Assembly (NCBI RefSeq): GCF_900961225.1 | Contig: NZ_CAAHFN010000050.1 | Span: 1-64,000, forward strand | Origin: Modicisalibacter radicis | Lineage (GTDB): Bacteria; Pseudomonadota; Gammaproteobacteria; Pseudomonadales; Halomonadaceae | Direction: 5' to 3' | Length of the DNA stretch: 64,000 bases | Shown: one piece after another, positions 17,747 to 25,353 of the stretch | Layout of the letters: every line of letters starts with the position of its first letter | Position numbering within the stretch: position 1 is the stretch's first letter | Notes under the pieces: generated by a model | The model's input: the letters and a program-made list of their open reading frames with translations, nothing else | What the model was told of the DNA's origin: nothing | The model's database searches: none | Made by a program: the position numbers and the translations under genes

Positions 17747-19317
17747 TGCATGCCATAGCGCCCCGGGCCCTCAAGCGCCTGCTGGCCAACGACGGCCAGG
17801 AAATCGCCCTGCTCGACATCCGCGAATTCGGTGAATACGGCATGGGGCACCCCTTCCACGCCGTCAATGTCCCTTTCAGTCGGCTCGAGGCCCTGGTCGG
17901 CCAATTGGTACCACGTCGCAACGCACCGATCGTGGTGATGGACGATCATGACGAGGGACGGGCCCGTCGAGCCAGCCAGTGCCTGGCCGACCTGGGCTAT
18001 CGCGACGTGGCCTGGCTGGAAGGCGGTACACAGGGCTGGCGGGCGGCGGGCTACAGCCTGTTCGCCGGCGTCAACGTGGTCAGCAAGACGTTCGGCGAAC
18101 TGGTGCACGAGCGCTTTCATACCCCAGGGATCCCGGCCCACACGCTGGACGAATGGCAACGTCAGGGCAAGCCGGTGCATGTCATCGACGGCCGGCCCGT
18201 CGCCGAATACCGCAAGATGAACATTCCCGGCAGTATCTGCTGTCCCAACGGCGAGCTTGCCAAGCGACTCCCCACCCTGCTCGACGGCGACACCGCCACC
18301 CCGGTGGTGATCAACTGTGCCGGGCGCACGCGCAGCATCATCGGCACCCAGACCCTGCGCTGGCTGGGCATAGAAAATCCGCTCTACGCTCTCGAGAACG
18401 GCACCCAGGGCTGGCGGCTGGCCGGCCTTTCGCTCGACCACGGCAGCGAGCGTTTCTACCCCGACGAGATCGCTGCCGACGAAGAACTGGGCGCGGCCGC
18501 GCGCCGGCTTGCCGAGTCGGGCGGCGCGCTGGCGATCGACGCCGCGACCCTGGATACCTGGCTCGCCGACGATACCCGCACCACCTATGTCTTCGATGTC
18601 CGCACCGCGGAGGAACATCACCGGAACGCACCCGCCGGTGCCGTTCACGCCCCGGGTGGGCAGTTGATCCAGGCCACCGACCACTGGGTCGGCGTCCAGC
18701 GCGCCCGCCTGGTGCTGATTGACGACGACGAGTGCCGGGCACCGGTGGTGGCTCACTGGCTGGCACTGATGGGTCAGGAGGTCGCCTGGCTGCGTGGCGG
18801 CAACACGCACTGGCCGTCGCTACGCCACCTCTCGGATCGCCGCGACGCCGCTGACCTGCCCATGCTGCCGCCGGCGGTCGATCTCGTAGAGGCCCTGGAT
18901 CCGGCGACCCTGTGTCTCGACGCTCGCCCCGGGATGCAGTATCGCGATGGCCACCTCCCCGGCGCACGCTGGGTCAACCGCTCGCTGCTCGATGAGCAGC
19001 TCGCCGATGCCGACCTGTTGCGCCCCGTGGTTCTCGTTGCCGATATCGAGCATGCCGCCTGCCTGGCCAACGAGCTCGCGGCGCGCGGTGTCATGCGCCT
19101 CGGCTGGCTGGCGCCGGCGGTCGACGACTGGCAACGCGCCGGCATCGCGCTGGAGCGCACCCCCGATACCCCGGACGATGCGCACTGCATCGACTTCCTG
19201 TTCTTCGTTCATGACCGACACGATGGCAACCTGGAAGCCTCGCGCCGTTACCTGGCCTGGGAAACCGGCCTGCTTGCCCGACTCGACGACCAGGAACGCG
19301 CCACCTTCCCGATCTGA
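17746..19317 (+). CDS. multidomain rhodanese-related sulfurtransferase (four rhodanese repeats)
   Basis: This 523-residue protein is a chain of four rhodanese modules, roughly residues 5-110, 125-235, 260-370 and 380-470. Each shows the D-x-R and GG-t-x-W type signatures (LLDIREFGEYG/LEGGTQGW, VIDGRPVAEY/ENGTQGW, VFDVRTAEEH/LRGGNTHW, CLDARPGMQY). Only module 2 keeps a catalytic Cys (Cys191 in NCAGRTRS); modules 1, 3 and 4 have lost it and may be structural or binding units. It would handle sulfane sulfur released in the pathway. The ATG overlaps the dioxygenase stop (TGATG), so the two are translationally coupled; a PLP lyase follows 20 bp later. Confidence 0.85.
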   Translation: MHAIAPRALKRLLANDGQEIALLDIREFGEYGMGHPFHAVNVPFSRLEALVGQLVPRRNAPIVVMDDHDEGRARRASQCLADLGYRDVAWLEGGTQGWRAAGYSLFAGVNVVSKTFGELVHERFHTPGIPAHTLDEWQRQGKPVHVIDGRPVAEYRKMNIPGSICCPNGELAKRLPTLLDGDTATPVVINCAGRTRSIIGTQTLRWLGIENPLYALENGTQGWRLAGLSLDHGSERFYPDEIAADEELGAAARRLAESGGALAIDAATLDTWLADDTRTTYVFDVRTAEEHHRNAPAGAVHAPGGQLIQATDHWVGVQRARLVLIDDDECRAPVVAHWLALMGQEVAWLRGGNTHWPSLRHLSDRRDAADLPMLPPAVDLVEALDPATLCLDARPGMQYRDGHLPGARWVNRSLLDEQLADADLLRPVVLVADIEHAACLANELAARGVMRLGWLAPAVDDWQRAGIALERTPDTPDDAHCIDFLFFVHDRHDGNLEASRRYLAWETGLLARLDDQERATFPI

Positions 19318-19337
19318 GTGCGCCATCGAGGACTCCC

Positions 19338-20507
19338 ATGAAGCTAGCAACCGATCTGATTCATCTCGCGCGTCCCGACCAGCGGCCGGCGCCGGTCAAC
19401 CCCCCGGTGGTGCGCACCAGCACCGTGACCTTTTCGACGCTCGACGAGATGCGCGACATCAAGCAACGCCGTGGCCGCGGCGAGCGGCTGTTCAGTTACG
19501 GACGGCGCGGCACGCCCACCACGCATGCCCTGGAAGACGCCATTTCGCGGCTCGAGGGTGGCGAGCACACGCAACTGCTGCCCTCGGGGGTCGCCGCCAT
19601 CAACCTGGTCTTCATGACCCTGTTGCGGCCCGGCGGCCACGTGATCATCGCCGACAGCGTCTATCAGCCGGTACGGCGCATCGTGGAGGGCTGGATGCGC
19701 CCCTGGGGTATCGCCGTGGACTACTTCGACGGCAGTCCCGAGCAGTTGACCGCGCTACTGCGCGCCGAGACGCAACTGATCTATACCGAGGTGCCGGGCT
19801 CGCTGGTCTACGAAATGCAGGATCTGCCCGCGCTGGCGTCGATCGCCGCCACACACGATATTCCCCTCGCCGTCGACAACACCTGGGCCAGCGGCATCCT
19901 CATGCAGCCGCTGGCGCACGGTGCCACGATCTCGCTGATGGCCTGCACCAAGTATGTGGTAGGTCACTCCGACGTGATGCTGGGCAGCGTCACCGCCAAT
20001 GGCGAACTCGGCCGGCGCCTGGGCGAGATGGCAGTGACCCAGGGCCAGTGCATCGGTGGCGACGACGCCTACCTCGCGCTGCGTGGCATGCGTACCCTGG
20101 CCTGTCGCATGGCAACCCACGCCGAAAATGCCCGGCGGCTGGGCGACTGGCTGGAACACCGGCCCCACGTGGCACGCGTTCACCAACCTTCGCGCAGCGA
20201 CCACCCCGGTCACGCGCTATGGCAACGCGACTTCGAGGATACCAACGGCCTGCTGACGGTGGAATTCACCGCCGGAACCCCCGACGCGCGTGTGGATGCC
20301 CTGGTCGAGCGCCTGGACCTGTTCGGCATCGGCTCCTCCTGGGGCGGATTCGAAAGCCTGGCCCTGCCCTGCGATGTCGCCGCCGCGCGCAGCCTCGACG
20401 ATAGCTGGACACGGCGCGGCCCCTGCCTGCGGCTGCACGCCGGCCTGGAAGCCGCCGAGGACCTGCTCACGGATCTTGAACAGGCCTGGCGGGCGCTCGA
20501 TGAATGA
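19338..20507 (+). CDS. metC: cystathionine beta-lyase-like PLP enzyme (Cys/Met metabolism family)
   Basis: This 389-residue fold-type I PLP enzyme of the Cys/Met metabolism family has the PLP-phosphate loop (LPSGVAAIN), the cofactor Asp (AVDNTWASG) and the Schiff-base Lys205 in ACTKYVVGHSD. It most resembles cystathionine beta-lyases, which split C-S bonds to give a thiol, pyruvate and ammonia. In this operon it may act on a sulfur amino acid or thioether delivered by the TTT system rather than in methionine biosynthesis (inference). The ribosome-binding site is GAGGA just upstream. A hairpin terminator follows. Confidence 0.85.
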   Translation: MKLATDLIHLARPDQRPAPVNPPVVRTSTVTFSTLDEMRDIKQRRGRGERLFSYGRRGTPTTHALEDAISRLEGGEHTQLLPSGVAAINLVFMTLLRPGGHVIIADSVYQPVRRIVEGWMRPWGIAVDYFDGSPEQLTALLRAETQLIYTEVPGSLVYEMQDLPALASIAATHDIPLAVDNTWASGILMQPLAHGATISLMACTKYVVGHSDVMLGSVTANGELGRRLGEMAVTQGQCIGGDDAYLALRGMRTLACRMATHAENARRLGDWLEHRPHVARVHQPSRSDHPGHALWQRDFEDTNGLLTVEFTAGTPDARVDALVERLDLFGIGSSWGGFESLALPCDVAAARSLDDSWTRRGPCLRLHAGLEAAEDLLTDLEQAWRALDE

Positions 20508-20520
20508 TGCTCGAGATGCA

Positions 20521-20547
20521 CGTGCCCCCGCTCATCGCGGGAGCACG
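20521..20547. terminator. hairpin between convergent lyase and dctM genes
   Basis: CGTGCCCCCGC pairs with GCGGGAGCACG (one mismatch) around a short TCATC-type loop. There is no long T run on either side, so it is only a likely bidirectional terminator for the convergent genes. Confidence 0.5.
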
Positions 20548-20574
20548 CCGTTGATCGCGTGACTGGCGCCGACC

Positions 20575-21957
20575 TCAAGACAGCAGGTTAGGCAGCCACA
20601 GCGAAATCGCCGGCACGTAGGTGATCAGGACCAGGAAGCCCAGCAGCAGGCACAGCCACGGCAGGCAGGCCTTGATCACCCAGCCGATCGAGCGCCCGGT
20701 GATGCCCGCGGTGACGAACAGATTGAGCCCCACCGGCGGCGTGAGCATGCCGATCTCCATGTTGACCACCATGATGATCCCCAGGTGGACCGGGTCGATG
20801 CCCAACTGCATGGCGATCGGAAACAGGATCGGCGCCATGATCAGCAGAATCGCCGAGGGCTCCATGAAGTTGCCCGCCGCCAGCAGCAGCAGGTTCATCA
20901 CGATCAGAAAGCCCCACGCCGGCAGCCCCCAGTCGATGATCACCTCGGCGATCTGGTGCGGAATGCGCTCTGTGGTCAGCACATGAGCGAACAGCATGGC
21001 GTTGGCGATGATGAACAGCAGCATCATCGAGACCTTGGCGCCGTCCAGCACCACGCCGCGCACCTCGCGGTTGACGAACGAGCCGCCGATCGCCAGCGGG
21101 ATCTGCCACAGGCTCCTCACCAGCGCCGCGCCCAGGCTCTCGCCGGAGCGCTTCCAGGGGTCGTCCTTGAGCGGGCCCATGTCGCGATAGCCGACCACCG
21201 CCACCAGCCAGGCGTAGAGCGCGGCGATCGCCGCCGCCTCGGTCGGGCTGGCCACGCCGCCGTAGATCGACCCCAGCACCAGGATGATCAGCATCAGCCC
21301 GGCCAGCGCCTTGCCGCCGGAACGCAGCAATGGCAGCGCACCGGGGAACGGCTGGGCCGGCAGGTTCATGATCCGCGCCGAGATGTAGATGGCGATCATC
21401 AGGATCAGGCCCATCAGCAGCCCCGGGATCAGCCCGGCCATGAACATCTTGCCGGCCGAGACCTCGGTGGCCGCCGAATAGACCAGCATGACGATCGATG
21501 GCGGAATCAGGATGCCCAGCGTGCCGGCATTGGCGATCGCCCCGGCGGCGTAGGACTCGGGATAGCCCTGGCGCACCATGCCGGCGATCACGATCGAGCC
21601 GATCGCCGCCACCGTCGCCGGCGACGAGCCCGACACCGCGGCGAACAGGATGCACGCCAGCACCGAGGCCATCGCCAGGCCGCCCTTGACGTGGCCCACC
21701 GCGTCGGTGGCGAAGTTGATCAGCCGGCGCGCCACGCCGCCGGTGGACAGAAAAGCGCTCGACAGGATGAAGAAGGGGATCGCCAGCAGAGTGTAATGGT
21801 GGGACACCCCCTGGAACAGCTTGATGGCGATGGAGCCCAGCGAGTCGCTGGAGAACAGCAGGATCGTCGTGACGCTGGAAAAGCCCAGCGCGAAGGCAAT
21901 CGGCATGCCCAGGAAGATCGCCCCGAACAGCAGCAGAAACAGGATCGCGGTGGTCAC
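20575..21957 (-). CDS. dctM: TRAP C4-dicarboxylate transporter large permease (DctM)
   Basis: This 460-residue membrane protein has about 12 spans and DctM-type motifs: FGAIFLGMPIAFALG at the N-terminus, AVSGSSPATVAAIGSI, and GILIPPSIVMLVYS with the paired PP, plus MLTPPVGLNLFV near the C-terminus. It is the ion-coupled subunit of a tripartite ATP-independent periplasmic transporter. It starts with GTG overlapping the dctQ stop. It carries a longer central region than the shortest DctM proteins (about 427 residues). Context (DctBD-type sigma-54 control) points to C4-dicarboxylates. Confidence 0.92.
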   Translation of the reverse strand: MTTAILFLLLFGAIFLGMPIAFALGFSSVTTILLFSSDSLGSIAIKLFQGVSHHYTLLAIPFFILSSAFLSTGGVARRLINFATDAVGHVKGGLAMASVLACILFAAVSGSSPATVAAIGSIVIAGMVRQGYPESYAAGAIANAGTLGILIPPSIVMLVYSAATEVSAGKMFMAGLIPGLLMGLILMIAIYISARIMNLPAQPFPGALPLLRSGGKALAGLMLIILVLGSIYGGVASPTEAAAIAALYAWLVAVVGYRDMGPLKDDPWKRSGESLGAALVRSLWQIPLAIGGSFVNREVRGVVLDGAKVSMMLLFIIANAMLFAHVLTTERIPHQIAEVIIDWGLPAWGFLIVMNLLLLAAGNFMEPSAILLIMAPILFPIAMQLGIDPVHLGIIMVVNMEIGMLTPPVGLNLFVTAGITGRSIGWVIKACLPWLCLLLGFLVLITYVPAISLWLPNLLS

Positions 21958-22523
21958 GGGCGCTCCTCCCGGTCGTTTTTCTCGGTTCGCGGTTCACCGG
22001 CAGGCGGCTCGGCCAGGTTCAGACTCGCCTGCCCCTCGTCGGAGAAGCCGAAGCCATCGGCCTCGTCCTTAATCACCCGCCAGCCGAGTTCGAGAAAGCG
22101 CAACACCAGCAGGCCCATGCCGATCGGCAGGATCAACGTCGCCTGCCACTTGGGAATGGGTATGTCCTCGAGTTCGATACCGATCATGTGGGTCAGCGAC
22201 AGGTACTGAAAACTGCCGATCAGCAGTAGCCCGCAGTAGCCCAGGCACACCGCCAGGGCGACCAGCGTGACGATCCGCCGGCCGCCGCGCGGCAGCTTCT
22301 TGACCAGCACATCGACGCCGATATGCGCGCCCTGCTTGACGCCCCACGACACGCCGAACAGCACGAACCAGCCGGACAGGTAGAGCGACGCCTCCTGGGC
22401 CCAGCCGATGCCCTCGGCCAGCACGAAGCGATAGAACACCTCGACACCCACCAGCAGCACCATGGCCACCAGCAGCGCGCAAAAGACCGTCTCTTCCAGC
22501 TTGTTGAGCCAGCGCACAATCAT
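21954..22523 (-). CDS. dctQ: TRAP transporter small permease (DctQ)
   Basis: This 189-residue protein has four membrane spans and the DctQ patterns EVFYRF and WAQEASLYLSGWFVLFG. The cytoplasmic C-terminal tail is unusually acidic and ends in TEKNDREERP. I chose the ATG at 22523, which is preceded by GAGGTAAG, over a GTG 15 bp upstream. It is the middle gene of dctPQM. Confidence 0.9.
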   Translation of the reverse strand: MIVRWLNKLEETVFCALLVAMVLLVGVEVFYRFVLAEGIGWAQEASLYLSGWFVLFGVSWGVKQGAHIGVDVLVKKLPRGGRRIVTLVALAVCLGYCGLLLIGSFQYLSLTHMIGIELEDIPIPKWQATLILPIGMGLLVLRFLELGWRVIKDEADGFGFSDEGQASLNLAEPPAGEPRTEKNDREERP

Positions 22524-22591
22524 GGTCTTACCTCGCACCTACGAGAGACGGCGAGCCCGGGGCCCGCCGTCAGGGTGGAACGCAAGGCCGC

Positions 22592-23587
22592 TCAGCCCTC
22601 GTTGGAAGCGGCGGCGGCGTCGATCACATCCTGGCCGATGGCATCCGAGAACTGCTCCCACACCGGCTTCATGGCATCGACCCACTGCTGGCGCTGTTCC
22701 GCTGTCAGCTCGATGATCTCGGACTTGCCGGAATCGATGATCGCCTGCTTGGCCTCCTGGTTTTCCTGAGCGGCAATCTCGTTGCCGTAGGCAACGGCCT
22801 CGTCCAGCGCCTTCTCGACCTCGGGCCGCACGTCGTCGGGCAGGCCGTTCCAGAAGCTCGCCGAGGAGACCACCATGTAGTCGAGCAGGCCGTGGTTGGA
22901 CTCGGTGATGTAGGGCTGCACCTCGTAGAAGTTCTGCGAGTAGATGTTCGAGTAGGTGTTCTCCTGGCCATCGATCGCCTGGGTCTGCAGCATCATGAAG
23001 ACCTCGGAGAATGGCTTCTTGAGCGGCGCGGCATCGACCGCCTCGAACTGCGCCTCGAGTACGTCGGAAGTCATGATGCGGAATTTCTTGCCGGCGGCGT
23101 CTTCCGGCACGCGCAGCGGCTCGGAGGCCGACAGCTGCTTCATGCCGTTGTGCAGGTAGCCCAGCCCGAGCAGCCCCTTGGATTCCAGCGAGGTCAGCAG
23201 CTTCTGGCCGGTCTCGCTGCTCTGAAAGCGCTCGACGGCATCCATGTCCTCGAACAGGAACGGCAGGTCGAAGACCTGCAGCTGGTCGGTGTACTTCTGG
23301 AATTTCGACAGCGCCGGCGCGGCAAGCTGGACGTCGCCGAGGAGCATGGCCTCGAGGACCTGGTCGTCACCGTAGAGCTGCGAGTTGGGGTAGACCTCGA
23401 CATCGACCCGATCGCCCACCGAGCTCTGCTCGACGAGATCCTTGAACTTCTCGGCCATCTGGCCCTTGGGGGTGTTCTCGGCGACCACGTGTGAGAACTT
23501 GATGGTGATGGGGTCGGCCAGGGCGCTGCCGGCCATCATCACGCCGGCGGCGAGGGTGGTCAGCGAAGCGAGCTTGAGCGTGCGCAT
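22592..23587 (-). CDS. dctP: TRAP transporter periplasmic solute-binding protein (DctP)
   Basis: This 331-residue DctP-family protein has a signal peptide (residues about 1-23, ending GSALA) followed by ITIKFSHVVAENTPKGQMAEKF, the usual first strand and helix of the family. Later conserved elements are the FDLPFLFED segment and RIMTSDVLEAQFEAVDAAP with the Arg that binds the substrate carboxylate. The ATG at 23587 has AAGGAG at good spacing; the longer frame reads into the promoter. It is transcribed first in dctPQM from a predicted sigma-54 promoter about 110 bp upstream. Confidence 0.92.
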   Translation of the reverse strand: MRTLKLASLTTLAAGVMMAGSALADPITIKFSHVVAENTPKGQMAEKFKDLVEQSSVGDRVDVEVYPNSQLYGDDQVLEAMLLGDVQLAAPALSKFQKYTDQLQVFDLPFLFEDMDAVERFQSSETGQKLLTSLESKGLLGLGYLHNGMKQLSASEPLRVPEDAAGKKFRIMTSDVLEAQFEAVDAAPLKKPFSEVFMMLQTQAIDGQENTYSNIYSQNFYEVQPYITESNHGLLDYMVVSSASFWNGLPDDVRPEVEKALDEAVAYGNEIAAQENQEAKQAIIDSGKSEIIELTAEQRQQWVDAMKPVWEQFSDAIGQDVIDAAAASNEG

Positions 23588-23706
23588 GTTGTTGGCTCCT
23601 TGCGGATGTTTATAGCGATGAAGTTCCGGCGGCCGTCCGGCGCTATCTTGTTCGGCATGGTCGGCCGCCAAGGGCCGCCTGTGACGGTGCCTGTCGCCCC
23701 AGGGCG

Positions 23707-23723
23707 AGCAACTCCTGCACCAA
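23707..23723 (-). promoter_or_regulatory. sigma-54 promoter of dctPQM
   Basis: On the minus strand the sequence is TTGGTGCAGGAGTTGCT. It has GG at -24 and GC at -12 with the exact spacing of the sigma-54 consensus (TGGCACG-N4-TTGCW), and a full TTGCT -12 element. The predicted start is near 23696, giving a leader of about 109 nt to dctP. The window also encodes a DctB/DctD pair whose regulator has the GAFTGA loop needed for such promoters. Confidence 0.82.
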
Positions 23724-23797
23724 GATCCCCATTTACCCAACAAATCAGTTACATGCCCACAATCACGGGCAACGCCCAGCCCCCTGGGCAGCTTAGC

Positions 23798-23853
23798 CGT
23801 GCGTATATCCACACACGTTCACCGCAGCCGTGTGCGGGTTTCCGCACACGGCT
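23798..23853. promoter_or_regulatory. tandem enhancer sites (probable DctD-binding) for dctPQM
   Basis: A perfect 12-bp inverted repeat (23826-23837 with 23842-23853) has the core TGTGCGGGTTTCCGCACA at 23831-23848. A second, imperfect copy, CGTGCGTATATCCACACA, is at 23798-23815 and shares about 13 of 18 core bases. Their centres are 33 bp apart, about three helical turns, and they lie roughly 110-145 bp upstream of the predicted sigma-54 start, the normal place for an NtrC-family enhancer. The TGTGCGG/CCGCACA form resembles DctD sites as I recall them; binding is inferred. Confidence 0.7.
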
Positions 23854-23896
23854 TGAATTCTCCTTTAGCGGCCTCAATATCAGATATGTTTGAAAG

Positions 23897-23915
23897 CAGA
23901 ATTATTATCATCAAC
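23897..23915. promoter_or_regulatory. probable Fur box in front of sodA
   Basis: On the minus strand the 19-mer GTTGATGATAATAATTCTG matches the Fur consensus GATAATGATAATCATTATC at about 14 of 19 positions, including a full central GATAAT. It lies 83 bp upstream of the Mn-type sodA ATG. Iron-dependent repression of Mn SOD is common, so the placement makes sense. A weak -35/-10 pair (TTGAAT 23853-23858, AATATC 23876-23881) stands just before it. Confidence 0.5.
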
Positions 23916-23997
23916 ACTAGTAGCAGCGAGCGCGGGCCGAGAGCCCTCGCCAAGATGCCAGGAAGCGCCATCACGTAACCAATGGAGGAGATCCACC

Positions 23998-24609
23998 ATG
24001 CAACACGAGTTTCCCGATCTACCCTACGCCTACGATGCGCTGGAGCCGGTCATCGATGAAACCACCATGAAGGTTCATCACACCAAGCACCACAAGACCT
24101 ACTTCGACAAGTTCGTCGACGCGATTTCCGGCACCGAGCTGGAAAACCAGTCGCTCGAGCAGATCTTCGCCAACATCTCCCAGCACAAGCCGGTGGTGCG
24201 CAACAACGCCGGCGGTTTCTACAACCACGCCCTATTCTGGAAGATGATGTCGCCCAACGGCGGCGGCGATCCGCAGGGTGCGCTGGGTGAAGCGATCAAT
24301 GCCAAGTACGGCTCGGTCGACGAATTCAAGAAGGCCTTCCTGGGCGCCGCGACCGGTCAGTTCGGTTCCGGCTGGGCCTGGCTGGTGGTCAAGCCCGACG
24401 GCGAACTGGAAATCACCTCGACCGCCAACCAGGACAACACCCTGATGGATGTCGCCAGTGTCCAGGGCAAGCCCGTGCTGGGCCTGGACGTCTGGGAGCA
24501 CGCCTACTACCTGACCTACATGAACAAGCGTCCCGACTACGTCGAGAACTGGTGGCGGGTGGTCAACTGGGAATACGCCAACGAGCTGTACCAGGCGGCC
24601 AAGTCCTGA
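23998..24609 (+). CDS. sodA: superoxide dismutase, Mn-type
   Basis: This 203-residue cytoplasmic SOD has metal ligands in [14 protein letters not shown] (first His), FYNHALFW (second), and DVWEHAYYL (Asp and last His). [20 protein letters not shown] and [20 protein letters not shown] follow Mn-type SodA rather than Fe-type SodB patterns, although metal choice cannot be proved by eye. The ATG at 23998 is preceded by GGAGGAGATC; the longer upstream frame is dismissed. A Fur-box-like site lies upstream. A strong bidirectional terminator separates it from the second sodC. Confidence 0.93.
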   Translation: MQHEFPDLPYAYDALEPVIDETTMKVHHTKHHKTYFDKFVDAISGTELENQSLEQIFANISQHKPVVRNNAGGFYNHALFWKMMSPNGGGDPQGALGEAINAKYGSVDEFKKAFLGAATGQFGSGWAWLVVKPDGELEITSTANQDNTLMDVASVQGKPVLGLDVWEHAYYLTYMNKRPDYVENWWRVVNWEYANELYQAAKS

Positions 24610-24662
24610 ATGATCGCTAGCGCCTTCTTCGGCGACTGAGCCAGCGCCGCAAGGCGTAACGC

Positions 24663-24694
24663 AAAAAGCCCTGCCGCATGCGGCAGGGCTTTTT
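24663..24694. terminator. bidirectional intrinsic terminator (sodA / sodC copy 2)
   Basis: A perfect 32-bp palindrome has A5 at its left end and T5 at its right end, flanking the stem GCCCTGCCGCATGCGGCAGGGC. It can terminate both convergent genes. Confidence 0.9.
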
Positions 24695-24732
24695 GTTGAC
24701 AGCGATGGCGGAAACGGGAAGCGGCGTGCCTA

Positions 24733-25275
24733 TCAGCTAGCGGGATTCAAGCCGACTGTCCCGCAGGCGATGCGCGCACCGCCGCCGCCCAGCTCGGGAT
24801 CATCGCTGTACGTGTCGCCGCCCTCGTGGATCATCAGCGCATGGTTCTCCAGATCGCTGACCTCGAGGCGCGGCGCCAGCACCGGCGTGGTGGCATTGCC
24901 CTTGTCATCCACCGAAAGGGCAGGCAGATCGCCCAGATGGCCCTCGCCGTAGGGGCCCTGATGGGTACCGGTGTCCTGGGGGTCCAGATGGCCGCCGGCG
25001 GCGGCGGCCGCGGTCTGCTCGCCCTCCTTCTCGGCGGGCTCGCAACTGGCGTTCTGGTGGACATGGAAGCCGTGAATGCCCGGCGGGAGATCCGCGAGAT
25101 CGGGGGTCAGCAGCAAGCCATGGTCGGTATCCTCCAGTTTCACGAGACCGATCTTCTGGCCGACGCCTTCACCGGTCACCGTGTGGACAGGCACCTGTTC
25201 CTCGGCGGCCTGGGCCGAACCGGCGATCAGCAGCGCGGCGCCCAGCCCCAGCGTGCAGTGGCGAATCATGCTCAT
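24733..25275 (-). CDS. sodC: periplasmic Cu/Zn superoxide dismutase (copy 2)
   Basis: This 180-residue SodC has a signal peptide (residues about 1-23, ending AQAA) and all the metal motifs (HGFHVH, GGHLDP, GTHQGPYGEGHLGDLP, ALMIHEGGD) plus the Cys pair (ASCEP, IACG). It is clearly paralogous to the copy at 12470-12994, but many surface positions differ and this one is more acidic (EEQVP, PAEKEGEQ). The first of two near ATGs (25275) is preferred because GAGGTAA stands 5 bp upstream. Both sodC genes carry TTGACTAGCCTG upstream. Confidence 0.92.
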   Translation of the reverse strand: MSMIRHCTLGLGAALLIAGSAQAAEEQVPVHTVTGEGVGQKIGLVKLEDTDHGLLLTPDLADLPPGIHGFHVHQNASCEPAEKEGEQTAAAAAGGHLDPQDTGTHQGPYGEGHLGDLPALSVDDKGNATTPVLAPRLEVSDLENHALMIHEGGDTYSDDPELGGGGARIACGTVGLNPAS

Positions 25276-25310
25276 GTCGTTACCTCATCCGTGGTTTGAC
25301 GTGCCTTTCC

Positions 25311-25340
25311 AGGCTAGTCAACGCCACGGCCGGCTGACAA
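25311..25340 (-). promoter_or_regulatory. candidate promoter of sodC copy 2
   Basis: On the minus strand TTGTCA (25335-25340) is followed after 18 bp by TAGCCT (25311-25316). The 12-mer TTGACTAGCCTG that contains the -10 candidate also occurs upstream of sodC copy 1 (minus strand, near 13034-13045). TAGCCT is a poor -10 hexamer, so this is a tentative call. Confidence 0.45.
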
Positions 25341-25353
25341 ACGTTCGGCGGCG

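Noticed and set aside
23640-23710. Other GG/GC pairs read as sigma-54 promoters (for example near 23650-23670 and 23680-23695)
   Set aside because: GG-to-GC spacing is 13 instead of 12, and the -12 element is not TTGC.
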